Shown piece by piece: positions 53,950 through 62,425 of a stretch of DNA of 64,000 bases (the first letter of the stretch is position 1; the number at the start of each line of letters is the position of its first letter). Where the stretch lies: positions 1 to 64,000 of the forward strand of contig NZ_LMCF01000106.1 of the NCBI RefSeq assembly GCF_001623075.1. The letters run 5' to 3'. The DNA comes from Pseudovibrio sp. Ad37. GTDB taxonomy: Bacteria > Pseudomonadota > Alphaproteobacteria > Rhizobiales > Stappiaceae. Below the pieces are notes generated by a model, which was given only the letters and a program-made list of their open reading frames with translations, ran no database searches and had not been told where the DNA came from. The position numbers and the translations under genes are program-made.

Positions 53950-54090
53950 CGCCCGGTCTGCATCAACAGGCAAGCCGGGCGTGAAGTAAACAGAGCAGGT
54001 GGTCTGATCAGAAAACGGCAGGACCAGACCACCTGCCCCATGCAATCCGGAAAGCCGAAGCGTCAATCCCATAATTCTGTCGCTTCGGCT
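53950..54090 (+). promoter_or_regulatory. Three tandem stem-loops between binding protein and permease
   Basis: Hairpin 1: CGCCCGG (53950-53956) with CCGGGCG (53975-53981). Hairpin 2: GCAGGTGGTCTG (53995-54006) with CAGACCACCTGC (54025-54036), 12 perfect pairs. Hairpin 3: AGCCGAAGCG (54053-54062) with CGCTTCGGCT (54081-54090). None is followed by a T-run, so mRNA protection or partial attenuation is the likely role. Confidence 0.8.
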
Positions 54091-54121
54091 CTCAATACTC
54101 TCGCCCTATTAGGACTCAGGA

Positions 54122-55063
54122 ATGTCGTCACTTTCCTATCTGGTGTCACGGCTGCTGCAGATCATTCCGACCTTTCTTCTTGTGATGGTCGTTATCTTTC
54201 TGCTGGTACGTATGCTGCCAGGGGATCCGGCCATCGCCATGGCCGATGCCAAAGCCACCGAAGCTCAGCTGGAACTCATCCGCCAAAAACTCGGGTTAAA
54301 TGAACCGCTGGTCATGCAGTTCTTCTATTTTGTAAAGAACACTTTGAGTGGAGATATGGGCACATCCATTCTTCTCAAAGCGCCAGTCCTGGACGTTATT
54401 ATAGAACGCATTCCAGTCACCGCGTTCCTCACCCTCTATGCCGTTTGTCTTTCCATTCTAATTGCAGGCCCATTGGCCTTTGTCGCCGCGCTGAACAAAA
54501 ACCGTGGGCTCGACATTGCCATTCGCAGTGGTTTTCAGGTTGGCTTGTCGACCCCTGTGTTTTACATCGGCCTGCTGCTGCTCACCTTCCTTGCAGCGTC
54601 CCTGCGATTGTTTCCGGTTGGTGGTTACGGCACAACGTTTTTGCAGCATCTGCACCACTTGATGTTGCCCGCGCTGACGGTTGCTCTTTACACCTCTGCC
54701 ATCATCATGCGGAACTTGCGATCTGCCGTGATTGAGGTGCTGGATGCAGACTATGTTCAGTTCGCCCGCTCCAAAGGGTTATCCCGAAGCGTTATTCTGG
54801 GTCGCCATGTCCTGCGCAATGCGCTCATTTCCACCGTTACATTGCTCGGCCTTTCCATCGGCAATCTGATGAGCGGAACGCTGGTGACGGAGACGGTGTT
54901 CGCGGTTCCCGGTCTTGGCCGGTTGATGCTGGAAGCGATCTTTGCCCGTGACTACCCGCTGATACAGGGCCTCACCCTCACCTTCGCTGTTATGGTTTCT
55001 CTCGTGTTTCTGTTCACCGATATGGTGCAGGCATGGCTTGATCCGAGGTTACGCCTGTCATGA
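54122..55063 (+). CDS. Peptide ABC transporter permease (DppB type)
   Basis: 313 aa with six hydrophobic helices. The N-terminal stretch LPGDPAIAMADAKATEAQLELIRQKLGL near 37-64 is the conserved periplasmic loop of DppB/OppB-type permeases; the cytoplasmic coupling motif is DYVQFARSKGLSRSVILGRHVLRNAL near 210-235 (EAA loop). Pairs with the following permease, whose start overlaps its stop by 4 bases. Confidence 0.93.
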   Translation: MSSLSYLVSRLLQIIPTFLLVMVVIFLLVRMLPGDPAIAMADAKATEAQLELIRQKLGLNEPLVMQFFYFVKNTLSGDMGTSILLKAPVLDVIIERIPVTAFLTLYAVCLSILIAGPLAFVAALNKNRGLDIAIRSGFQVGLSTPVFYIGLLLLTFLAASLRLFPVGGYGTTFLQHLHHLMLPALTVALYTSAIIMRNLRSAVIEVLDADYVQFARSKGLSRSVILGRHVLRNALISTVTLLGLSIGNLMSGTLVTETVFAVPGLGRLMLEAIFARDYPLIQGLTLTFAVMVSLVFLFTDMVQAWLDPRLRLS

Positions 55064-55935
55064 CCCAGCTCGATACTCTTCAAGCCACTACGCCGCAGAA
55101 GAAAAAGCTCCACCCACGGGTCAAAGCTCTGCTCCGCCCAGGGTTCTTGCTGGGCTTCTTCATCCTGTCCTCTTCCATCCTGCTGGCCGTGTTCCCATGG
55201 GCGTTTGCACCGTATGATCCCAACGCTTTTGACTTCAATGCGATCCAGAAGTCACCAAGCTGGGCGCATCCGTTTGGCACGGACAATCTGGGGCGCGACA
55301 CGCTTTCCCGCGTGATCTGGGCGTATCAGGTTGATATGCAAATCGCGTTTTTTGCCACCTTCTTTGCCATGGTGATTGGCGTTGTGGTTGGCTCGCTGGT
55401 TGCTTATCACGGCGGCATTGCAGATGTGCTCTTTGGCCGCTTGGTGGATGTCACCATCACCTTCCCGTTTCTGGTGCTGGTCATTGCAGTTGTTGCAGTT
55501 TTAGGACCGGGGCTGACCAACATGTATGTGGCGGTGACGCTGGTGCAGTGGGTCTATTATGCCCGCCTCACCCGTGCAGAAATCATGACGCAGATGACCA
55601 GCGATTATGCCTCTGCCGGACGGGTGATGGGATACTCCTCCACTCGCATCATCTTCCGCCATTTGTTGCCCAACGCCACAACACCGCTGATCACCTATTG
55701 GATGACCGACATGGCGCTCGCCATCCTGCTTGGGTCTTCTCTTGGTTATCTCGGCCTTGGCGCACAGCCACCGCAGGCAGAATGGGGCGTGCTGATCGCA
55801 GAAGGGCGTAACTTCATCACCACCGCCTGGTGGATGAGCCTGATGCCGGGCATTGCGATTGTTGTGACTGGGCTTGGTTTCTCTCTTGTTGGAGACAGCC
55901 TTGCTGATGTTCTCAGACCACGGGGGGCATCATAA
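55060..55935 (+). CDS. Peptide ABC transporter permease (DppC type)
   Basis: 291 aa. A soluble N-terminal tail and first helix (about 28-50), then AHPFGTDNLGRDTLSRVIWAYQVDM near 68-92, the DppC/OppC hallmark; five more helices; EAA loop SDYASAGRVMGYSSTRIIFRHLLPNATT near 180-207. Overlaps the first permease by 4 bases and the next ATPase gene by one (TAATG). Confidence 0.93.
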   Translation: MTQLDTLQATTPQKKKLHPRVKALLRPGFLLGFFILSSSILLAVFPWAFAPYDPNAFDFNAIQKSPSWAHPFGTDNLGRDTLSRVIWAYQVDMQIAFFATFFAMVIGVVVGSLVAYHGGIADVLFGRLVDVTITFPFLVLVIAVVAVLGPGLTNMYVAVTLVQWVYYARLTRAEIMTQMTSDYASAGRVMGYSSTRIIFRHLLPNATTPLITYWMTDMALAILLGSSLGYLGLGAQPPQAEWGVLIAEGRNFITTAWWMSLMPGIAIVVTGLGFSLVGDSLADVLRPRGAS

Positions 55936-56930
55936 TGACCAACCAAAACGAGAGCCTGCTACAGGTTCGAGACCTCACAACCACGTTTCACAGCAAAGGC
56001 CGCGCGTTGCGCGCTGTTGATGGCATCTCCTTTGACGTGCGCGCTGGCGAAGTGCTTGGTCTGGTGGGCGAAAGTGGCTCCGGTAAATCCATCAGTCTGC
56101 GCTCCATCATCGGCCTTGCCCGCGACTATGGCACAGTAGAAGGCAATGTTTACTGGAAGGGAGAGGACCTGCTCACTCGCACAGACAAGCAATTGCAGTG
56201 CGTTCGTGGCAGTCAGATCTCCATGATCTTTCAGGAGCCGATGACCTCGCTCAACCCGCTGCTCACCGTGGGCTTACAGATTGAGGAGAACCTGAAAGCC
56301 CACACGGATTTGGATCGCCGTGCCCGCAAGGCCCGCGCCATCGAGCTGCTGGACACTGTTGGTATTCCCAGCGCCTCGTCCCGCCTCAAGGATTTCCCGC
56401 ACCAGTTCTCCGGCGGCATGCGCCAACGGGTGATGATCGCCATCGCACTGGCGTCCAACCCGGAGCTGTTGCTGGCGGATGAACCCACCACGGCACTGGA
56501 CGTGACTATTCAGGATCAGATTCTGCAGCTGCTGTTGTCGCTGGCCAAAAACCTCAATATAGCGATTGTGCTGGTGACACATGATCTGGGAGTGGTCGCG
56601 CAAACCTGTGATCGCGTGGCGGTGATGTATGCTGGTCGCCTGGTAGAAACCGGTTCCGTTCGCGATGTGCTGAAACGACCTCAGCATCCTTACACGCTCG
56701 GTCTGCTGAAGTCGGTACCGGAGAACATTCCACCCCGCACACCACTCTACTCTGTTCCCGGTACACCACCGGCGCTGGATGCCCTGCCGAAAGGATGCGC
56801 CTTTGCACCGCGCTGCTACAAAGCGGAGGATGTGTGCCTTGGTAGTAAACCACTACTCTCCCAGTTGGGAGATGGAATTTCATCTGCCTGCCATTTCACA
56901 GCAGATATTCGTGAGGAGGTACTGGCATGA
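55935..56930 (+). CDS. Peptide ABC transporter ATPase (DppD type)
   Basis: 331 aa. Walker A GESGSGKSI near 40-48 (Ile after Ser in place of the usual Thr), Q-loop FQEPMTSLNPLL near 94, signature FSGGMRQRVMIAIAL near 158, Walker B LLLADEPTTALD near 176-187, H-loop VTHDLGVVAQ near 214. The C-terminal Cys cluster found in oligopeptide ATPases, CAFAPRCYKAEDVC near 290-303, fits the Fe-S-binding extension of this family. Confidence 0.93.
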   Translation: MTNQNESLLQVRDLTTTFHSKGRALRAVDGISFDVRAGEVLGLVGESGSGKSISLRSIIGLARDYGTVEGNVYWKGEDLLTRTDKQLQCVRGSQISMIFQEPMTSLNPLLTVGLQIEENLKAHTDLDRRARKARAIELLDTVGIPSASSRLKDFPHQFSGGMRQRVMIAIALASNPELLLADEPTTALDVTIQDQILQLLLSLAKNLNIAIVLVTHDLGVVAQTCDRVAVMYAGRLVETGSVRDVLKRPQHPYTLGLLKSVPENIPPRTPLYSVPGTPPALDALPKGCAFAPRCYKAEDVCLGSKPLLSQLGDGISSACHFTADIREEVLA

Positions 56931-57928
56931 CCTATGAAGCTCCTGTTCTGGAAGTTGAGGGCCTGCATTTACACTTTCCACTCAAAAGAACCCTCTTCGA
57001 CGCAATTCAACGCAAAGAAAAACGCATCGTCAAAGCCCTCAATGGGGTGAGCCTTGAGGTAAAAAGGGGTGAAACCCTTGGCATTGTTGGCGAATCCGGC
57101 TGCGGAAAGTCCACTTTAGCCCGTTGTCTTGCCCGTCTTTATGAGGTGGACAAAGGCACCATTCGTTATGACGGGCAAGAGGTTGCGGCCAAAGATGCGG
57201 GTGCATTGCGAGAGTATAACCGCAAGGTCCAGATGATGTTTCAGGACCCTTACTCCTCCCTCAATCCCCGCATGACAGTCCGGCAAGTGCTCGCGGAAGC
57301 TCTGCGTGTTCATAATATGCGGCCTCTTGAACAGATCAATGACCGCATTGCCGAGCTGCTTGATCTGGTGCGCCTGCCGCAAGATGCTGCGGATAAGTTG
57401 CCCCATGAGTTTTCTGGCGGGCAACGCCAACGCATTGCTATTGCACGGGCTTTGTCGGTTGAGCCGGAGGTGCTAGTTGCGGACGAACTGGTGTCGGCGC
57501 TGGATGTTTCGGTACAGGCACAGGTGGTGAACTTGCTGCTGGAACTGCAGGACAAACTGGATCTGACCATTCTGTTTGTAGCGCATGACCTCAGACTTGT
57601 CCGTCATGTCTCCCACAGAGTCGCGGTGATTTATTTGGGCACAATTGTTGAGATCGGCGATTCAGAACAGCTCTTCAACGCCCCAAAACACCCCTACTCA
57701 AAGGCTCTTCTGGCAGCAGCCCCTTCTCTTGATCCAGACAAACGCCATACTCGCCCTTCAATCTCTGGCGAACTGCCCAGCCCGCTCAACGTGCCAAAGG
57801 GCTGCGCGTTCCATGCAAGATGTCCCCATGCATCAACACAATGCCAAAGTGAAACTCCCCGATTGAGGGCATTAGACGAGCTCGGTAATGTGGCTTGTCA
57901 TCATGCCGAAGCTCTTTTATCAGCATAA
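56927..57928 (+). CDS. Peptide ABC transporter ATPase (DppF type)
   Basis: 333 aa. Walker A GESGCGKSTLARCL near 52, Q-loop FQDPYSSLNPRMTV near 105, signature FSGGQRQRIAIARAL near 163, Walker B VLVADELVSALDVS near 182, where Glu-Leu replaces the usual Glu-Pro; H-loop VAHDLRLVRH near 220. C-terminal oligopeptide-ABC extension with CAFHARCPHASTQC near 297-310. ATGA overlap with the previous ATPase. Confidence 0.93.
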   Translation: MTYEAPVLEVEGLHLHFPLKRTLFDAIQRKEKRIVKALNGVSLEVKRGETLGIVGESGCGKSTLARCLARLYEVDKGTIRYDGQEVAAKDAGALREYNRKVQMMFQDPYSSLNPRMTVRQVLAEALRVHNMRPLEQINDRIAELLDLVRLPQDAADKLPHEFSGGQRQRIAIARALSVEPEVLVADELVSALDVSVQAQVVNLLLELQDKLDLTILFVAHDLRLVRHVSHRVAVIYLGTIVEIGDSEQLFNAPKHPYSKALLAAAPSLDPDKRHTRPSISGELPSPLNVPKGCAFHARCPHASTQCQSETPRLRALDELGNVACHHAEALLSA

Positions 57929-57954
57929 AACCCCATCACACGATCGAGCAAAAA

Positions 57955-59760
57955 ATGTTGGAAAATCAGAAATTTGAAAGAACCACAGACCGCTTGAACC
58001 TCATACGAGACGAGCTGAAGCGCAACGGACTGGATGCGGTTATCATCCCGCGTTTTGACGAGCATCAGGGGGAATATTGCGCCCCGCATGATGAGCGTTT
58101 GGCATGGGCAACCGGCTTCACAGGATCCGCTGGCCTGGCAATTGTCACGGTAGATCAAGCGGTTATGTTTGTTGATGGCCGCTACACGGTTCAGGTGCGT
58201 AACCAATGCAGCAGTGAGTTCTTCTCCTACCAGCATATCTTTGATGAACCACTGGAAAACTGGATTTCTGCCAATATGAAGGCAGGCCAGCAAATTGGCG
58301 TCGATCCGATGCTTATCCCCTCCGCATGGTGGGATCGCTTCGCTGGTGGCGCAGACGAAGCAGGCGCTACACTGATCGCTACTCCTAGCAACATCATCGA
58401 TGCAGTCTGGGCTGATCAACCAGACAAACCACTCTCACCCATTACACCGTACTCCCTTGAAAACGCTGGGAAAACCAGTTTGGAGAAACGCGCTGAGATT
58501 GCAGCGCAACTGAAGCACAAAGGTGCAAAGGTGCTGGTTGAAACCCAGCCCGACAACATCGCCTGGCTTCTCAATGTTCGCGGTGATGACGTCGAGTTCA
58601 ACCCCATCCCACACTCTTTCCTGCTCCTGAAAGATGACGGCTCCGCCAGCTGGTTCGTAGATTCTCGTAAGCTTTCCAATAGCTTAGATGAGTATGAGCT
58701 TGAAAATGTAGAGACCGCAGACCCTATGAACTTCATCGGCTCATTGGAAAAAATGACCGGAAAAGGAACGCGGGTTCTGATCGACCCGATGTTCTCCCCC
58801 GTCGCAACCCGTCTTGCTGTTCAGGCTGCTAGTGGCGTTCCAGTCATGGAACAGGGTGCAATCACGCTCACTAAATCTAAGAAGAACGGGAGTGAACTCA
58901 AAGGGTTACGCGACTGTCATGTGCGTGACGGCATTGCGTGGACCGAGTTTTCTGCGTGGTTGAAGCGGGAGGTTCCGCAAAGAGCCAAGGCAGGCGATCC
59001 GGTGTACGAACTGGAAGCGGAAGAGCGCATTCTGACAGAGCGCAAACGCCAGAAAGACTTTGTTTATCCGAGCTTTAGAAGCATTTCTGCCGCCGCTGGT
59101 AATGCCGCAATGTGCCATTATGCAGCGACGGATACCTCAAATACTGCGATCCTTCCTGAACACACATATCTGCTGGATTCCGGCGGCCAGTATCAGGATG
59201 GCACCACCGACGCGACGCGCACCTTTGCGTTCTCAGAAACATCGGATGAGTTTAAAGCCGCCTACACCGCTGTTTTCAAAGGCTTTGTAGCGTTGGCCTC
59301 GCTGCGTTTTCCAAAAGGAACGCAAGGCCATCACATCGACGGGTTTGCCCGCAGACCGCTTTGGGATCTGGGGCTCGATTATGATCACGGTACCGGCCAC
59401 GGTATCGGGCACTTCCTCTCTGTTCATGAACAACCGCAACGCATCGGCAAGCCGTACAATCCGGTGGACCTTGTCGCTGGTATGGTGATGTCCATTGAAC
59501 CGGGATATTACGTTGCAGATCAATACGGTATCCGGATTGAGAACCTTTTCGAGATCGTAGAGGAAGACGATGGTTTCCTTTCTTTCAAGAACCTTTCTTA
59601 CATCCCTATTGAACCGCAGATGCTCAACATGGTTGATCTGACCCGCGCGGAAATCAAATGGCTTGGTGATTACAACGCTGATCTGAAACGAGTTCTTGGG
59701 CCGGAGCTGAGCCCTGATGCCTATGACTACCTGATAAGTTGCTGTGAGTTGCCGGAGTAA
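57955..59760 (+). CDS. Aminopeptidase P-family metallopeptidase (M24)
   Basis: 601 aa from the ATG at 57955; an in-frame TTG at 57895 would sit inside the ATPase gene. Layout of the long aminopeptidase P form: two creatinase-like N-terminal domains (about 10-150 and 160-310), then the pita-bread M24 domain with both metal ions bound by Asp in LLDSGGQYQDGTTDATRTF (two Asp), His in GTGHGIGHFLSVHEQP, Glu in SIEPGYYV and Glu in GIRIENLFEI, and a short M24 C-terminal region. It removes the residue before proline from peptides. Placed 26 bases after the importer, so it most likely digests the imported proline-containing peptides. Confidence 0.9.
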   Translation: MLENQKFERTTDRLNLIRDELKRNGLDAVIIPRFDEHQGEYCAPHDERLAWATGFTGSAGLAIVTVDQAVMFVDGRYTVQVRNQCSSEFFSYQHIFDEPLENWISANMKAGQQIGVDPMLIPSAWWDRFAGGADEAGATLIATPSNIIDAVWADQPDKPLSPITPYSLENAGKTSLEKRAEIAAQLKHKGAKVLVETQPDNIAWLLNVRGDDVEFNPIPHSFLLLKDDGSASWFVDSRKLSNSLDEYELENVETADPMNFIGSLEKMTGKGTRVLIDPMFSPVATRLAVQAASGVPVMEQGAITLTKSKKNGSELKGLRDCHVRDGIAWTEFSAWLKREVPQRAKAGDPVYELEAEERILTERKRQKDFVYPSFRSISAAAGNAAMCHYAATDTSNTAILPEHTYLLDSGGQYQDGTTDATRTFAFSETSDEFKAAYTAVFKGFVALASLRFPKGTQGHHIDGFARRPLWDLGLDYDHGTGHGIGHFLSVHEQPQRIGKPYNPVDLVAGMVMSIEPGYYVADQYGIRIENLFEIVEEDDGFLSFKNLSYIPIEPQMLNMVDLTRAEIKWLGDYNADLKRVLGPELSPDAYDYLISCCELPE

Positions 59761-59783
59761 TCACAGTTGATGCGATAAGAAAA

Positions 59784-59814
59784 AGCCCCGCAAAGCCAGA
59801 AGCTCTGCGGGGCT
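59784..59814. terminator. Bidirectional terminator, peptidase / alcohol dehydrogenase
   Basis: AGCCCCGCA (59784-59792) pairs perfectly with TGCGGGGCT (59806-59814). It lies 23 bases after the peptidase stop and 24 bases after the stop of the convergent dehydrogenase, with A/T-rich flanks on both sides. Confidence 0.8.
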
Positions 59815-59838
59815 AATTATTTGTAGTTTAATGAGAAA

Positions 59839-61002
59839 TCAGGCCGATACCTGCTCTCCAATAGCCTCAATGAGTAAAGCTTTTGCAGCTTCCAGCGTAA
59901 ACTCAACCGGGTTGCCGCCAGCACTTGGATCCTTCACTGCTTCTTCTGCAAGCACGTCAATCTTGTCAGTACCCACGCCAAGCTCGGCAAGGGTATTTGG
60001 CACGCCCATATCCGAGCGCATCTTCATAACGAAATCGAAGAAGCCGTCGAAACCGCCGGGAATATCAAGGTAAGCCGCTAGTTTCTCAATGCGCTCTTCA
60101 ATCGCTGCACGGTTGAACTTCAGCACAGTTGGCATGATCACAGCATTGGTCAGACCGTGATGGGTGTTGTAAACCGCACCTACCGGATGTGCCAGCGCGT
60201 GAATACCACCAAGGCCCTTCTGGAAGGCCACTGCACCCATAGCTGCTGCACTCATCATGTGGCCGCGAGCTTCGATATCATTTGGATTTTCAAAGACTTT
60301 CGGCAGGTTCTCCTTAACAAGGCGCATGCCTTCCAGCGCGATGCCCTGAGACATCGGGTGGTAATGAGGAGAGCTGTAAGCTTCAAGACAGTGCACGAAT
60401 GCATCAATGCCGGTACCAACTGTGATCATCGTTGGCATACCAACAGTCAGCTCAGGATCACAGATCACAACGCTTGGAAGAATCTTCGGATGGAAGATGA
60501 TCTTCTTCACGTGGCTTTCAGAATTGGTGATAACGCTTGCACGGCCAACTTCCGATCCGGTGCCAGCAGTCGTTGGAACCGCGATATTCGGATAAATCGC
60601 ATCCGCATCAGCTCGTGTCCACCAATCGCCAATGTCTTCAAAGTCCCAGACTGGGCGGGTTTGACCTGCCATGAACGCAATCAGCTTGCCAAGGTCGAGG
60701 CCTGAGCCCCCGCCAAACGCGATAACACCGTCATGACCACCAGCGTTGAAGGCTGCAACACCTGCTTCCAGATTGATCTCGGTTGGGTTTGGATCAACCT
60801 CAAAGAACATAGCACGGCCAAGACCAGCCTCTTCCATCACATCCAAAGTGCTGGCAGTGACAGACAGATTTGCAAGGCCTTTGTCAGTGACAAGCAGCGG
60901 CTTTTTTATACCAGCAGCAGCACAAGCATCGGCCAGTTCCTTAATGCGCCCGGCACCAAAGCGGATGGCGGTCGGGTAGCTCCAGTTTGCTGTCAGAGTC
61001 AT
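59839..61002 (-). CDS. Iron-containing alcohol dehydrogenase
   Basis: 387 aa, Fe-ADH fold. NAD-binding GGGSGLDLGKLIAFMAG near 96-112, AVPTTAGTGSEVGRASVIT near 140-158, and the iron site: Asp in GTGIDAFVHCLEAYSSPHYHP near 196-216 (Asp, His), then His residues in GIHALAHPVGAVYNTHHGLTNAVIMP near 261-286. Oxidises primary alcohols or reduces aldehydes. Last gene of the operon, 5 bases after the aldehyde dehydrogenase; together they would take an alcohol to a carboxylic acid, or the reverse. Confidence 0.9.
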   Translation of the reverse strand: MTLTANWSYPTAIRFGAGRIKELADACAAAGIKKPLLVTDKGLANLSVTASTLDVMEEAGLGRAMFFEVDPNPTEINLEAGVAAFNAGGHDGVIAFGGGSGLDLGKLIAFMAGQTRPVWDFEDIGDWWTRADADAIYPNIAVPTTAGTGSEVGRASVITNSESHVKKIIFHPKILPSVVICDPELTVGMPTMITVGTGIDAFVHCLEAYSSPHYHPMSQGIALEGMRLVKENLPKVFENPNDIEARGHMMSAAAMGAVAFQKGLGGIHALAHPVGAVYNTHHGLTNAVIMPTVLKFNRAAIEERIEKLAAYLDIPGGFDGFFDFVMKMRSDMGVPNTLAELGVGTDKIDVLAEEAVKDPSAGGNPVEFTLEAAKALLIEAIGEQVSA

Positions 61003-61007
61003 TTTTC

Positions 61008-62390
61008 TTATGCCTTTTTAAGATGATACGATTTTGGACGGGTCAGGTTCTGGTAGCCGATCTCAGACAGAGCACCGCCGCGGCCCGTGTCTTTGCAGCC
61101 TGTCCAGCATAGGGCGGGGTCCAGATAATCCGCGCGGTTCATGAACACGGTACCGGTCTCGATCTGAGCGGCGAGCTTTGCTGCTCGTGCTGGATCCTGT
61201 GTCCACAGCGACGCCGTCAGTCCGTAGTGGCTGTCGTTCATAAGTCGGACTGCTTCTTCGTCGCTCTCCACTTTCATGATGCCGACCACAGGGCCGAAGC
61301 TTTCTTCGCGCATAACTTCCATATCGTGGTTTACATCCACGAGGATTTGAGGTGCGAGGTAAGCGCCACCATCATCTTCCGGGAAAATGCTTGCGTCGAT
61401 CATAGGCTTTGCGCCTTGCTCAACAGCGTCTGCGACTTGCTTACGTACCAGCTCTGCAAATCGCACGTTCGCCATAGGTCCGATGGTGGTTTTCTCATCC
61501 AGCGGGTTGCCGAGCTTATAACCGGAAACGATCTCAACAGCCTTCTTAACAAAGGCATCGTATTTGGAAGAATGCACGTAGATGCGCTCGATACCACAGC
61601 AACACTGGCCGGAGTTGAACATCGCGCCATCAATGAGTGTTTCAGCCGCAGCCTCAACATCCGCATCATCCATCACGTAGCCCGGATCTTTGCCACCCAG
61701 CTCAAGTCCAAGACCTGTGAAGGTGCCAGCTGCAGCGATTTCCATCGCACGACCACCACCAACAGAACCTGTAAAATTGACGAAGCCGAAATTGCGGCCT
61801 GCGATCAGGTGCGATGTGGTGTCATGATCCAGGAAGAGGTTCTGGAATACCTCTGCCGGAACACCTGCTTCTGCAAAGGCACTGGCCATACGCTCACCAA
61901 CCAAAAGGGTCTGGGTCGCGTGCTTCAGGATCACCGCGTTACCTGCGATCAAAGCAGGGGCAACGGTGTTGATCGCAGTCATGTATGGATAGTTCCAAGG
62001 CGCGATCACGAGGATGACGCCGTGCGGCTCCTTTTCGATGCGGCGCTCGAAGTTGTCGCTCTCTTCGGCAATGATCGGCTTAAGGCTATCCTCCGCGATC
62101 TTTGCCATGTGAGAGGCACGTTCGTTAAAGCCGCCAAACTCACCGCCATAACGGACCGGGCGGCCCATCATCTTAGCAAGTTCAGGAACGATTTCGTCGT
62201 TCTGTTCACCAATCTTTGCGACGCCAGCCATCACCAGTTTGATGCGCTCTTCGAGTGGACGAGCAGCCCACTCTTTCTGCGCAGTCTTGGCACTGGCAAT
62301 GACGGCTTCTGCTTCTTTCTGGCTTGCCACCGTACGTTCTGCAAAGACAGAACCATCAACCGGCGAAATACATTTTAGTGTTTTTGTCAT
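61008..62390 (-). CDS. NAD(P)-dependent aldehyde dehydrogenase
   Basis: About 460 aa from the ATG at 62390; a GTG at 62408 is possible. ALDH motifs: VIAPWNYPYMTAINTVAPALIAGNAVILKHA near 130-160 (cofactor site and catalytic Asn), FTGSVGGGRAMEIAA near 210, catalytic Glu in GLELGGKDPGYV near 235, and catalytic Cys in FNSGQCCCGIERIYVH near 265-280. Two extra Cys flank the catalytic one. Similar to succinate-semialdehyde/betaine-aldehyde-type enzymes. Upstream neighbour is the glutamine-synthetase-family gene, so the substrate could be a gamma-glutamylated aminoaldehyde. Confidence 0.9.
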   Translation of the reverse strand: MTKTLKCISPVDGSVFAERTVASQKEAEAVIASAKTAQKEWAARPLEERIKLVMAGVAKIGEQNDEIVPELAKMMGRPVRYGGEFGGFNERASHMAKIAEDSLKPIIAEESDNFERRIEKEPHGVILVIAPWNYPYMTAINTVAPALIAGNAVILKHATQTLLVGERMASAFAEAGVPAEVFQNLFLDHDTTSHLIAGRNFGFVNFTGSVGGGRAMEIAAAGTFTGLGLELGGKDPGYVMDDADVEAAAETLIDGAMFNSGQCCCGIERIYVHSSKYDAFVKKAVEIVSGYKLGNPLDEKTTIGPMANVRFAELVRKQVADAVEQGAKPMIDASIFPEDDGGAYLAPQILVDVNHDMEVMREESFGPVVGIMKVESDEEAVRLMNDSHYGLTASLWTQDPARAAKLAAQIETGTVFMNRADYLDPALCWTGCKDTGRGGALSEIGYQNLTRPKSYHLKKA

Positions 62391-62425
62391 GGTCAACTCA
62401 TCATTCACAGCGTGGGCTGGTTTTA

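Noticed and set aside
61227-62378. Plus-strand frame of 383 codons inside the aldehyde dehydrogenase
   Set aside because: Antisense shadow; the minus strand carries all ALDH catalytic motifs.
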